Origin: an uncultured Clostridia bacterium
GTDB taxonomy: Bacteria; Bacillota; Clostridia; Oscillospirales; Acutalibacteraceae
Direction: 5' to 3'
Assembly (NCBI GenBank): GCA_937912045.1
Contig: CALDPI010000130.1
Coordinates: 1 to 5,326 of the forward strand
Length of the DNA stretch: 5,326 bases
The first letter of the stretch is position 1; every line of letters begins with the position of its first letter. The notes beneath the pieces are model-generated. The model worked only from the letters and a program-made list of their open reading frames with translations, made no database searches and was not told the origin of the DNA. A program made the translations under genes and the position numbers. Of the stretch, positions 1 through 4,781 are shown one piece after another.

Positions 1-87
1 ACAAATACCGAAGGTTGCGCCACCGAGGGAGGCTCAGTAGCTCTCGCCACTACAGGAGATAGTAGCACTATTATATATATAAGGTAG
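1..87 (+). CDS. Possible 3' end of a reading frame entering from the left edge (28 codons, unrecognised)
   Basis: The frame that starts at base 1 is open to a TAG at 85-87 and gives 28 residues ending in a Thr/Ser-rich stretch, then TIIYIR. I do not recognise it. A random frame stays open this long about a quarter of the time, so it may not be coding. Its TAG shares one base with the GTG at 87, which is the arrangement of translationally coupled genes. The frame contains GGSVAL, which loosely recalls the region after the first cysteines in YkgJ-type proteins. It could therefore be the displaced N-terminal part of the next gene (see findings) rather than a separate gene. Confidence 0.25.
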   Translation, partial: TNTEGCATEGGSVALATTGDSSTIIYIR

Positions 88-90
88 TGC
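65..90. repeat. Inverted repeat centred on a (TA)5 run
   Basis: GCACTA at 65-70 is the exact reverse complement of TAGTGC at 85-90. Between them, TTATATATATAA (71-82) is itself a palindrome, so the arms extend to about 12 bp with only a GG bulge at 83-84. The dinucleotide run TATATATATA occupies 72-81. A second element, CACTAC at 48-53, can pair with GTAGTG at 84-89, which would compete with the first pairing. No GC-rich stem followed by a T run is present, so this is not an ordinary terminator. The repeat covers the GTG used as the apparent start of the next gene. Confidence 0.6.
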
Positions 91-527
91 ACAAAGCGCT
101 TGGAGGTGTTTTTTATCTTCATTTTCAAACCGACTCAAAAGAGGAAACAGTAAACTGTCCATTGTTGAATCCTTGTGACGGTTGCATGCTGCCTCGCGAA
201 CAACGACCGTTTGAATGTCGCATCTGGCCGGTACGCATCATGAAACAACACAGCAAACTAGTCATTGGAGTTTATGAAAAATGTCCGGCTCTGAAAAATG
301 AAAAGTTTGATGAATTTTATGAAGCAGGCTACTTCGACAAGGTGTTCACCACCAACCTCATCTATCAGACGCCCGAGCTTTTACAGCGTGAATGGTACTG
401 CAGCGTTAATATGTGCAAGTACATTGCTTTGATTGTTGACACACTCAACTGCGACAACTCCATAAGCAAGCTGCTTGACCCGGTTGACCGCATTAAAAAG
501 GTTGTTGAAAAATACAATAATAAATAA
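87..527 (+). CDS. YkgJ-type cysteine-cluster protein, C-terminal part (probably 5'-truncated or frameshifted)
   Basis: The 146 residues read from GTG87 carry the second half of the YkgJ (CxxCxxCC) putative zinc/iron-chelating domain: C24-P-L-L, then C30 and C33, LPREQRPFEC ending at C44, then RIWP, and C66-P-A-L further on. Further cysteines lie at 105, 110 and 122. Members of this family normally begin with a CxxCxxxCC cluster some tens of residues before the CPLL motif. That cluster is absent here, and the frame upstream is closed by TAG at 63-65. GTG87 has only a weak AAGG two bases before it, so it is a poor start. The family has no agreed function; metal binding is presumed from the cysteines. 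The gene ends just before a strong terminator and seems to be the last of its transcript. Family assignment is fairly secure, completeness is not. Confidence 0.7.
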   Translation: MHKALGGVFYLHFQTDSKEETVNCPLLNPCDGCMLPREQRPFECRIWPVRIMKQHSKLVIGVYEKCPALKNEKFDEFYEAGYFDKVFTTNLIYQTPELLQREWYCSVNMCKYIALIVDTLNCDNSISKLLDPVDRIKKVVEKYNNK

Positions 528-533
528 ATTTTT

Positions 534-565
534 ACCGCTCCGTTTTTTCGGGGCGGTATTTTTTT
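534..565 (+). terminator. Rho-independent terminator after the YkgJ-type gene
   Basis: An 8-bp stem, ACCGCTCC (534-541) against GGGGCGGT (550-557) with one T-G pair, closes an 8-base loop. It is followed by A and a run of seven T (559-565). It begins 7 bases after the TAA of the upstream gene. Confidence 0.9.
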
Positions 566-566
566 G

Positions 567-595
567 TTGAATAATGCGGCGCGGTGATATATAAT
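567..595 (+). promoter_or_regulatory. SigA-type promoter of the solute-binding lipoprotein gene
   Basis: TTGAAT (567-572) and a perfect TATAAT (590-595) are separated by exactly 17 bases. Initiation would fall near 602, giving a leader of about 26 bases before the preferred TTG start. The -35 element starts directly after the T run of the previous terminator, so the gene is insulated and transcribed on its own. No operator-like repeat is evident. Confidence 0.75.
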
Positions 596-614
596 TTTAC
601 TATAATTTTTTATT

Positions 615-621
615 GGGGAAG
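615..621 (+). promoter_or_regulatory. Ribosome binding site fixing the start at TTG628
   Basis: GGGGAAG lies 6 bases upstream of the TTG at 628. An in-frame TTG at 613 would put this purine tract inside the coding region and has no Shine-Dalgarno sequence of its own. The start at 628 also leaves a typical short lipoprotein signal. Confidence 0.7.
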
Positions 622-627
622 ATTTTT

Positions 628-2199
628 TTGATTAGATTTTTAAAAAGGCTTCTATGCCTTGCCTTATGCGTGGTGTTTTTCACACTTTGCGGCTGTGGTG
701 AGGAAGGAACGGATTCGACCGTTTTTGCAGATATCGGTGAAAAAATTGTGACGCTGGACCCCCAGCTTGTCACCTCTCCGTCCGAAATCACGGTGGTGCA
801 CAATCTGTTTGAGGGGCTGACCCGCATAGACAAAGAGGGAAACGCCGTTCTCGCCTGTGCCGAAAGCTATGAAAAAAACGGTAACACCTATACCTTTCAT
901 TTAAAAGACGGGCTTTTATGGAATGACGGCACACCGCTCACAGCGGACGATTTTGTGTTTGCACTTCGCCGCGCAGCAAGGGCTGACACCGCCGCGCCCG
1001 ATTTTCAGTATATTTCCTCCATTATGGGTGCCTCGGCGGTGCGAAACGGTGCCGACGTGAAAAAACTGGCTGTGAATGCCGCGGATGAAAAAACACTTTC
1101 CATAACACTCGAATATGACGACGGTAAGCTGCTTTACTATCTTTCAAAGCCGATTTGTATGCCCTGTAATGAGGAATTTTTCAAGGATACAAATGGTAAA
1201 TACGGTCGCGACAGGGACAGCGTGCTGTGCAACGGACCCTTCCGCCTGCGCACCTGGACCGCTGAAAACTATGCGCTCCGATTAAAGAGAAACGAAAACT
1301 ACAACGGAAAAAACAAGGCCATGCCTGCATCGGTTTACGTGACACAAAACGAGGACGAGGCGCTTATAGAAAAGCTGGCCGACGGGAAAATTGACCTTTC
1401 ATATATAAATAGCGCACACTTTGAAAAGCTAAAGGAAGCGCCCATTACCATTGACAAGCACTTTAACAAGTGCTGGTTTATTGTAATAAACAAGACATCT
1501 GCCCTTGGTGACGACGACACAAGACGGGCTTTATGCCTTTCGGTCAGTCGTGAGGCGGTTGAAAAGGCACTCCCACCGTACATTTCTCCTCTTTTAGCGT
1601 TTGTGCCGAAGGGCTGTGAGCTTTCAGGGGAGAGTATTTATGACGGCGTGGTGGCAAGCCGCACACCCGTATATGACCCGAATACCGCCTATAACCTTTA
1701 TTCTGCCGCCATCCGCAAAAAACAGACACAAGAACAGCTTGCCATTATCTTCCCCGAAAACGAAGGGATTGACAGCGCTGTCACAAGCGTTGCGGCCTCC
1801 TGGCAGGAAAATCTGGGCTGCTTTATTAATATGACGGCATACAGCAGCAACTCATCGGTTATGAACGCTATTAAAAGCGGCGAATTCACCGTTGCGGTCT
1901 GTGCGCTGGAAGCAAACGACGCCGATGCATACGAATTCCTGCAAAACTTTAAAAGCGGCAACGCTTTTGGGTTTAAAAGCGCCGCGTTTGACAAGAATTT
2001 AAGCGCACTCAGGACAGAGAGCGACACACAGAAATATCTGCAAACCGTTATCGCAATGCAGGACTCTTTGCTTTCACAAAACGTGATTCTTCCGCTTATA
2101 TCCACCCCGACGATGCTCGGCTATGATGGCGGACTAAAGCAAGTTCATTACAACGTTAAAAACGGATATATTGATTTTACAGATATAATAAAGCAATAA
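628..2199 (+). CDS. ABC transporter solute-binding lipoprotein, family 5 (OppA/DppA/NikA-like)
   Basis: The 523-residue product has the length of family 5 extracellular solute-binding proteins, which deliver peptides, nickel chelates or sugars to an ABC importer. A lipoprotein signal is visible: basic n-region RFLKR, hydrophobic LLCLALCVVFF, then a lipobox ending LCGC with the lipidated Cys at residue 23. Cys at the -2 position is unusual but tolerable. The mature part has family landmarks: LDPQLVTS (about 43-50), NLFEGL (59-64), and the signature block YTFHLKDGLLWNDGTPLTAD (88-107), followed about 100 residues later by NGPFRL. The protein should be anchored outside the membrane. No permease (OppBC) or ATPase (OppDF) gene adjoins it, and its own promoter and terminator make it monocistronic, so it is an orphan receptor that must use a transporter encoded elsewhere. 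The ligand cannot be read from the sequence; peptide is the default guess. Family assignment is secure, specificity unknown. Confidence 0.93.
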   Translation: MIRFLKRLLCLALCVVFFTLCGCGEEGTDSTVFADIGEKIVTLDPQLVTSPSEITVVHNLFEGLTRIDKEGNAVLACAESYEKNGNTYTFHLKDGLLWNDGTPLTADDFVFALRRAARADTAAPDFQYISSIMGASAVRNGADVKKLAVNAADEKTLSITLEYDDGKLLYYLSKPICMPCNEEFFKDTNGKYGRDRDSVLCNGPFRLRTWTAENYALRLKRNENYNGKNKAMPASVYVTQNEDEALIEKLADGKIDLSYINSAHFEKLKEAPITIDKHFNKCWFIVINKTSALGDDDTRRALCLSVSREAVEKALPPYISPLLAFVPKGCELSGESIYDGVVASRTPVYDPNTAYNLYSAAIRKKQTQEQLAIIFPENEGIDSAVTSVAASWQENLGCFINMTAYSSNSSVMNAIKSGEFTVAVCALEANDADAYEFLQNFKSGNAFGFKSAAFDKNLSALRTESDTQKYLQTVIAMQDSLLSQNVILPLISTPTMLGYDGGLKQVHYNVKNGYIDFTDIIKQ

Positions 2200-2202
2200 A
2201 AA

Positions 2203-2220
2203 AACACCCTGCGGGGTGTT
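2203..2220. terminator. Bidirectional rho-independent terminator between convergent genes
   Basis: AACACCC (2203-2209) pairs with GGGTGTT (2214-2220) around the loop TGCG. A run of A (2198-2204) on the left and T (2219-2225) on the right extend the pairing and supply the U tract for either direction. The stop codons of the solute-binding protein gene (2197-2199) and of the leftward small membrane protein gene (2226-2224) both abut the structure, so one hairpin ends both transcripts within 24 bases. Confidence 0.9.
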
Positions 2221-2223
2221 TTT

Positions 2224-2493
2224 TTAAAGTAAAAATATAAATGCGGCAGACACCAAGGCAGCGGCGGCCAGAATGGCTATGGCGGCCCAGAGCTTTTTAA
2301 TTTTTTTTGCCCGTTTTGCGCTTTTGTAATTGCCGCAATCAAAGCCCTCACTTACGTAGTCGATTGCCCTGCCCTCTAACTTATTCTGCGATATGAAGGA
2401 ATAATCGGGGTTGACGTAAAAAACTATGCGGTCGAAATATTTACTGCCCGTATCATTAATTTCTATCACCGTTTTGTTAACACCTTTTACCAT
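2224..2493 (-). CDS. Small tail-anchored membrane protein of unknown function
   Basis: The product is 89 residues from the ATG at 2493. It has a soluble N-terminal part (MVKGVNKTVIEIND, then KYFDRIVFYVNPDY at about 18-31), a lysine/arginine-rich stretch at 57-67, and one hydrophobic segment at about 68-89 that runs to the C-terminus. By the positive-inside rule the N-terminal part should face the cytoplasm, with the tail anchored in the membrane. Small proteins with a similar motif pattern (short MVxGV.K.VIEI start, then YFD/E.xxxFYV.P) seem familiar from Clostridia, but I cannot name a family and assign no function. A GTG at 2502 is in frame, but GAGGTGG at 2499-2505 would overlap it, so ATG2493 is preferred. 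It lies downstream of the DUF6062 gene on the same strand, 160 bp away, with no terminator seen between them, so co-transcription is possible. Confidence 0.75.
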   Translation of the reverse strand: MVKGVNKTVIEINDTGSKYFDRIVFYVNPDYSFISQNKLEGRAIDYVSEGFDCGNYKSAKRAKKIKKLWAAIAILAAAALVSAAFIFLL

Positions 2494-2498
2494 TTTGT

Positions 2499-2505
2499 CC
2501 ACCTC
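2499..2505 (-). promoter_or_regulatory. Ribosome binding site of the small membrane protein gene
   Basis: On the minus strand GAGGTGG lies 5 bases before the ATG at 2493. It matches the anti-Shine-Dalgarno sequence well and rules against the upstream in-frame GTG at 2502, which it overlaps. Confidence 0.75.
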
Positions 2506-2532
2506 GTTTTTAAGTATTGACGGGTAAACGGG

Positions 2533-2560
2533 GTTATATTCACGGACAAGCAGGTTTACA
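2533..2560 (-). promoter_or_regulatory. Weak candidate promoter for the small membrane protein gene
   Basis: On the minus strand TATAAC (2538-2533) is preceded by TGTAAA (2560-2555) with a 16-base spacer. The -10 is good and the -35 poor (3 of 6 consensus positions). The gene may instead be transcribed from the DUF6062 promoter. Confidence 0.25.
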
Positions 2561-2568
2561 TAAAAAAT

Positions 2569-2626
2569 GTTAATAACTCGGTTAGTAACCTTAACAACTC
2601 CGCATTTTAAGCCGAAAATTTGTTAA
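2569..2626. repeat. Cluster of GTTAA/TTAAC half-sites in an intergenic region
   Basis: Within the 160-bp gap between the two leftward genes, TTAACAA (2591-2597) and TTGTTAA (2620-2626) form an exact 7-bp inverted repeat 22 bases apart. TGTTAACA (2621-2628) is itself a palindrome, GGTTAGTAACC (2579-2589 region) is another short one, and TGTTAATAAC sits at 2569-2578. This could be a regulator binding region or simply AT-rich spacer; no GC-rich stem suitable for a terminator is present. Confidence 0.3.
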
Positions 2627-2653
2627 CATTTTGCCGTTTTTCGCAACATTATG

Positions 2654-3298
2654 TCAACTCAAAAACTCGACCGTTCTCTCAACAGAATCGCGCGAGTTTC
2701 CCCAATCGGCATCCTCGCCGCTGTTGCGGTAATCATACATTGAGCAATATTTTTTAAGGTCGTACTCCAGCGTTTCGAGGGAGGAAAGCGTGGTATCGTA
2801 AAGCGATTTCTGGAACTCTTTATGATATCTTCTCATCGTCTTTTTGCTTGCAACGCTGTTTAAAAGGTTAAAATGCTTAAGACAAAAATGCTCCTGCGCA
2901 TCAAAAAGGGCGCGGAAGTCGCGGTCGGTTTCGTAGCTGCGGCAGACCGTTTCAAGCATGCGGCTCATTCCCCACTCAATTTTGCTGCAGACAAAGCAGG
3001 AATCACCCACCTCTTTGGCTTTTTCGGGTTTTTTGAGCGCACCTTTGAGCTCTTCTGCGTGGGTGCTGAGCATCAAAGCGAGCGAAAGTCTTCCGCGGCG
3101 AGCCATCATTTTGTCCAAATGGTCGGGGCAGAAGCCCTGCTTGTTGGTTTCAATTCTGACGTCCGGCTCCATCATTGCGGCGCCCATTATGTAATCAAGA
3201 ATGTGCTCCTCCACTGTGTTATACATTCGGCAGATTGGACAGCCATCCACCACTTCAAACACCTCATTTACGGGTATTGTACAGATATCATTACGCAT
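2654..3298 (-). CDS. DUF6062 family protein with two CxxC...CxxH modules
   Basis: The 214-residue product fits the uncharacterised DUF6062 family of Clostridia. Recognisable parts are the start ICTIPVNEVFE, CPIC (C20, C23) followed by MEPDVRIETNKQGFCPDH (C57, H60), and RLSLALMLSTH at 70-80. A second copy of the cysteine pattern follows: CFVC (C101, C104) and HFCLKHF (C139, H142). The last part, with DWGNSRDSVERTVEFL, also fits the family's C-terminus. Two CxxC...CxxH sets suggest two structural zinc sites; that is inference, and no enzymatic motif is seen. No signal peptide or membrane segment is apparent, so it should be cytoplasmic. The ATG at 3298 has AGGAGA (3311-3306) 7 bases upstream and a good promoter. 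It diverges from the DNA glycosylase gene and may be co-transcribed with the small membrane protein gene downstream. Family call good, role unknown. Confidence 0.85.
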   Translation of the reverse strand: MRNDICTIPVNEVFEVVDGCPICRMYNTVEEHILDYIMGAAMMEPDVRIETNKQGFCPDHLDKMMARRGRLSLALMLSTHAEELKGALKKPEKAKEVGDSCFVCSKIEWGMSRMLETVCRSYETDRDFRALFDAQEHFCLKHFNLLNSVASKKTMRRYHKEFQKSLYDTTLSSLETLEYDLKKYCSMYDYRNSGEDADWGNSRDSVERTVEFLS

Positions 3299-3313
3299 AC
3301 TATCATCTCCTGT

Positions 3314-3342
3314 TTGATATTATAGCACATTTGTGTTAAAAT
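3314..3342 (+). promoter_or_regulatory. Promoter of the DNA glycosylase gene, overlapping the divergent promoter
   Basis: TTGATA (3314-3319) and TAAAAT (3337-3342) are 17 bases apart. The elements interlock with those of the leftward promoter: each -35 shares one base with the -10 of the other strand. Initiation would fall near 3349, leaving a leader of only about 10 bases before ATG3359. Confidence 0.6.
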
Positions 3343-3347
3343 TGAAA
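3319..3347 (-). promoter_or_regulatory. Promoter of the DUF6062 gene
   Basis: On the minus strand a perfect TATAAT (3324-3319) is preceded by TG one base upstream (TGCTATAAT, an extended -10). TTTCAA (3347-3342) serves as the -35 with a 17-base spacer. Initiation near 3312 gives a leader of about 14 bases carrying only the AGGAGA ribosome binding site. Confidence 0.7.
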
Positions 3348-3358
3348 CGGTGATTATT

Positions 3359-4195
3359 ATGTTAGGCTCACAAAACGGTAAAAATTATGTTCTTACAGGG
3401 GTCACACAGCTTTCCCTTTCTGAAACGCTTGACTGTGGACAGGCTTTCCGCTGGAGCGTGGACGAAAGCGGTGTGTGGTCGGCGGTTGTTGGGAAACGAC
3501 TTTGCCGCGTTATGCAAAATGGCGACAGCATTACTTTTTTTGACTGTGACGAAACGCTGTTTCGGGATTTTTACATTCCTTATTTTGATTTATCGCGCGA
3601 CTACGGCGAAATCATTTCTGCCATAAGTAAAAACGACGTATTGGCAGAGGCGGCAAGGGTTGCAGGCGGAATTCGGATTCTGCGGCAGGACCCGTGGGAG
3701 ACGGTCTGCTCCTTTATCATCTCGCAAAACAACAACATTCCGCGCATAAAGGGAATTATTGAGCGTCTGTGCGAAAATTTCGGCGAGCGCATAGGTGATT
3801 TTTACGCCTTTCCGAGCGCTGAAAGGGTTGCCTCCCTCACGGTTTCGGATTTGGACGTTATTCGCGCAGGCTTCCGCGCAAAATACATACTTGACGCGGC
3901 CAAAAAATTTGCAAGCGGCGAAATTTCTGCAGAAAAAATTGCCCCACTTTCAACCGATGATGCAAGGGCCGAGCTTATGAAAATATACGGTGTGGGCGAA
4001 AAGGTTGCCGACTGTGTGCTGCTCTTTGCCTTTTCAAGAATAGACGCCTTCCCGAAGGACGTATGGATTAAACGCGCAATGGAAAAACTATTTTGCGGTG
4101 TTCTGCCCGACTGTGCAAGGGACTATGCCGGAATTGTACAGCAGTATATTTTTCATTATGCAAGACTTCATCCCGAGCTTTTCGAAAATGAGTGA
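3359..4195 (+). CDS. ogg: 8-oxoguanine DNA glycosylase/AP lyase, OGG1 type (HhH-GPD superfamily)
   Basis: The 278-residue protein is a bacterial OGG1-like base-excision repair enzyme that removes 8-oxoguanine opposite C and nicks the abasic site. N-terminal landmark LDCGQAFRW (about 25-33) matches the OGG1 GQ-FRW loop that contacts the lesion. QDPWETVCSFIISQNNNIPRI (110-130) matches the OGG1 block with SxxNNIxRI. The helix-hairpin-helix IYGVGEKVADCVLLFA has the Schiff-base lysine at K215, and FPKDVWIKR supplies the catalytic aspartate D234. The 19-residue Lys-Asp spacing equals that of human K249 and D268. The C-terminal YAGIVQQYIFHYAR is also typical. ATG3359 is preferred because GGTGAT (3349-3354) can pair with the 3' end of 16S rRNA; GTG3350 would start at the predicted transcript end. 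It stands alone, diverging from the DUF6062 gene, with no clear terminator after it. Databases may label such proteins DNA-3-methyladenine glycosylase 2; the OGG motifs argue for 8-oxoguanine. Confidence 0.93.
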   Translation: MLGSQNGKNYVLTGVTQLSLSETLDCGQAFRWSVDESGVWSAVVGKRLCRVMQNGDSITFFDCDETLFRDFYIPYFDLSRDYGEIISAISKNDVLAEAARVAGGIRILRQDPWETVCSFIISQNNNIPRIKGIIERLCENFGERIGDFYAFPSAERVASLTVSDLDVIRAGFRAKYILDAAKKFASGEISAEKIAPLSTDDARAELMKIYGVGEKVADCVLLFAFSRIDAFPKDVWIKRAMEKLFCGVLPDCARDYAGIVQQYIFHYARLHPELFENE

Positions 4196-4282
4196 AATAC
4201 TGTAAATAATAACGAAAAATGAATAATTTTGAAATCGATTATGCAAAAAGTGTTAAGGATTTTTTTATTTTAGAAATAAAAC
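4196..4282. other. AT-rich spacer with no recognised feature
   Basis: This stretch is strongly AT-rich, has stops in all frames, and contains T runs (about 4259-4272) without a GC-rich stem before them. I see no convincing rho-independent terminator for the glycosylase gene and no RNA gene. Confidence 0.5.
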
Positions 4283-4312
4283 TTGATTTTATGCAGTATA
4301 ATATGGTAAAAT
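4283..4312 (+). promoter_or_regulatory. Promoter of the citrate synthase-DUF1385 reading frame
   Basis: TTGATT (4283-4288) and TAAAAT (4307-4312) are 18 bases apart, and TGG directly before the -10 makes it an extended -10 (TGGTAAAAT). A perfect TATAAT at 4297-4302 is an alternative -10 but lacks a -35 at the right distance. Initiation near 4319 gives a leader of about 95 bases. Confidence 0.6.
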
Positions 4313-4341
4313 AAATCATATATATTAATGTCTGTAATTTG

Positions 4342-4370
4342 TGCATTGCTTTCTCACAGCAAGCGGTGCA
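4342..4370 (+). promoter_or_regulatory. Leader hairpin upstream of the citrate synthase start
   Basis: TTGCT (4346-4350) pairs with AGCAA (4358-4362) around a 7-base loop. Flanking TGCA at 4342-4345 and 4367-4370 can extend the stem across a GCGG bulge. It matches no riboswitch I recognise and is not followed by a T run. A role in mRNA stability or translation is a guess. Confidence 0.3.
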
Positions 4371-4398
4371 TATACGCTATAGGAATGTAAAAAAAGAA

Positions 4399-4408
4399 AG
4401 GTAGTGAT
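4399..4408 (+). promoter_or_regulatory. Ribosome binding site choosing GTG4413
   Basis: AGGTAGTGAT (4399-4408) matches the extended Shine-Dalgarno AGGAGGTGAT at 8 of 10 positions and ends 4 bases before GTG4413. An in-frame GTG at 4404 lies inside this site and is therefore less likely. Confidence 0.6.
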
Positions 4409-4412
4409 TGCT

Positions 4413-4781
4413 GTGAATTCAATAGTTAATAACGACTACTCCGTAACAACTGAGGAGGTAAAAAATCTTTGTGAAAAATGTGTGCAGAACTCTCAGATTG
4501 ACCCTGCTCTTTATGGTAAGCATAACGTAATGAGAGGCTTACGTGACCTTAAGGGTAAAGGCGTGCTTACAGGTCTTACCGAGGTATCTGAAATAAGACA
4601 GAACAAAATCGTCGACGGCGAGGCTGTGCCCACGGACGGCAAGCTTTTCTATCGCGGCTATAACATAAACGAGCTTATCGAGGGCTTTGCTTCTGACAAT
4701 CGCTTCGGCTTTGAGGAGACAGTTTATCTTCTTATGTTCGGCGAGCTTCCCAACGAAACACAGATGAAGGATTTTGTTTCG
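4413..4781 (+). other. Citrate synthase N-terminal segment of the fused frame
   Basis: Residues 1-123 carry the clostridial extension (YGKHNVMRGLRDLKGKGVLT at about 34-53), then GLTEVSEI, DGKLFYRGYNINELIEGF (75-92) and FEETVYLLMFGELPNETQ (100-117). These are the small N-terminal subdomain and first helices of citrate/2-methylcitrate synthases, which condense oxaloacetate with an acyl-CoA. Similarity seems to stop just after MKDFVS, where family members go on toward an LP.NF.R...APS-like stretch. The active site is absent. Confidence 0.85.

Noticed and set aside
601..606. Second TATAAT downstream of the lipoprotein promoter
   Set aside because: The base positions 17 upstream (GC-rich, 578-583) do not resemble a -35; the pair at 567-595 is far better.
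613..627. Upstream in-frame TTG start for the lipoprotein
   Set aside because: It would translate through the GGGGAAG ribosome binding site that serves TTG628, and it has no such site itself.
1698..2105. 135-codon leftward open frame inside the solute-binding protein gene
   Set aside because: Antisense shadow of a well-supported family 5 binding protein; no promoter, ribosome binding site or recognisable motif.
2605..2637. GCCGAAAAT...ATTTTGCCG as a terminator hairpin for the DUF6062 transcript
   Set aside because: The GC-rich ends are not complementary to each other; only the AT core pairs, which would not terminate transcription.
2652..2657. Perfect TTGACA (minus strand) overlapping the DUF6062 stop as a -35 for the small membrane protein gene
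   Set aside because: No acceptable -10 lies 16-18 bases downstream (GCAAAA/CAAAAT only), and the gene start is about 160 bases away.
2873..3325. 150-codon rightward open frame antisense to the DUF6062 gene
   Set aside because: It mirrors a confidently identified gene, has no recognisable protein features or ribosome binding site, and its length follows from the codon composition of the opposite strand.
4251..4275. T-rich stretch after the OGG gene as a terminator
   Set aside because: No stable GC-containing stem precedes the T run.
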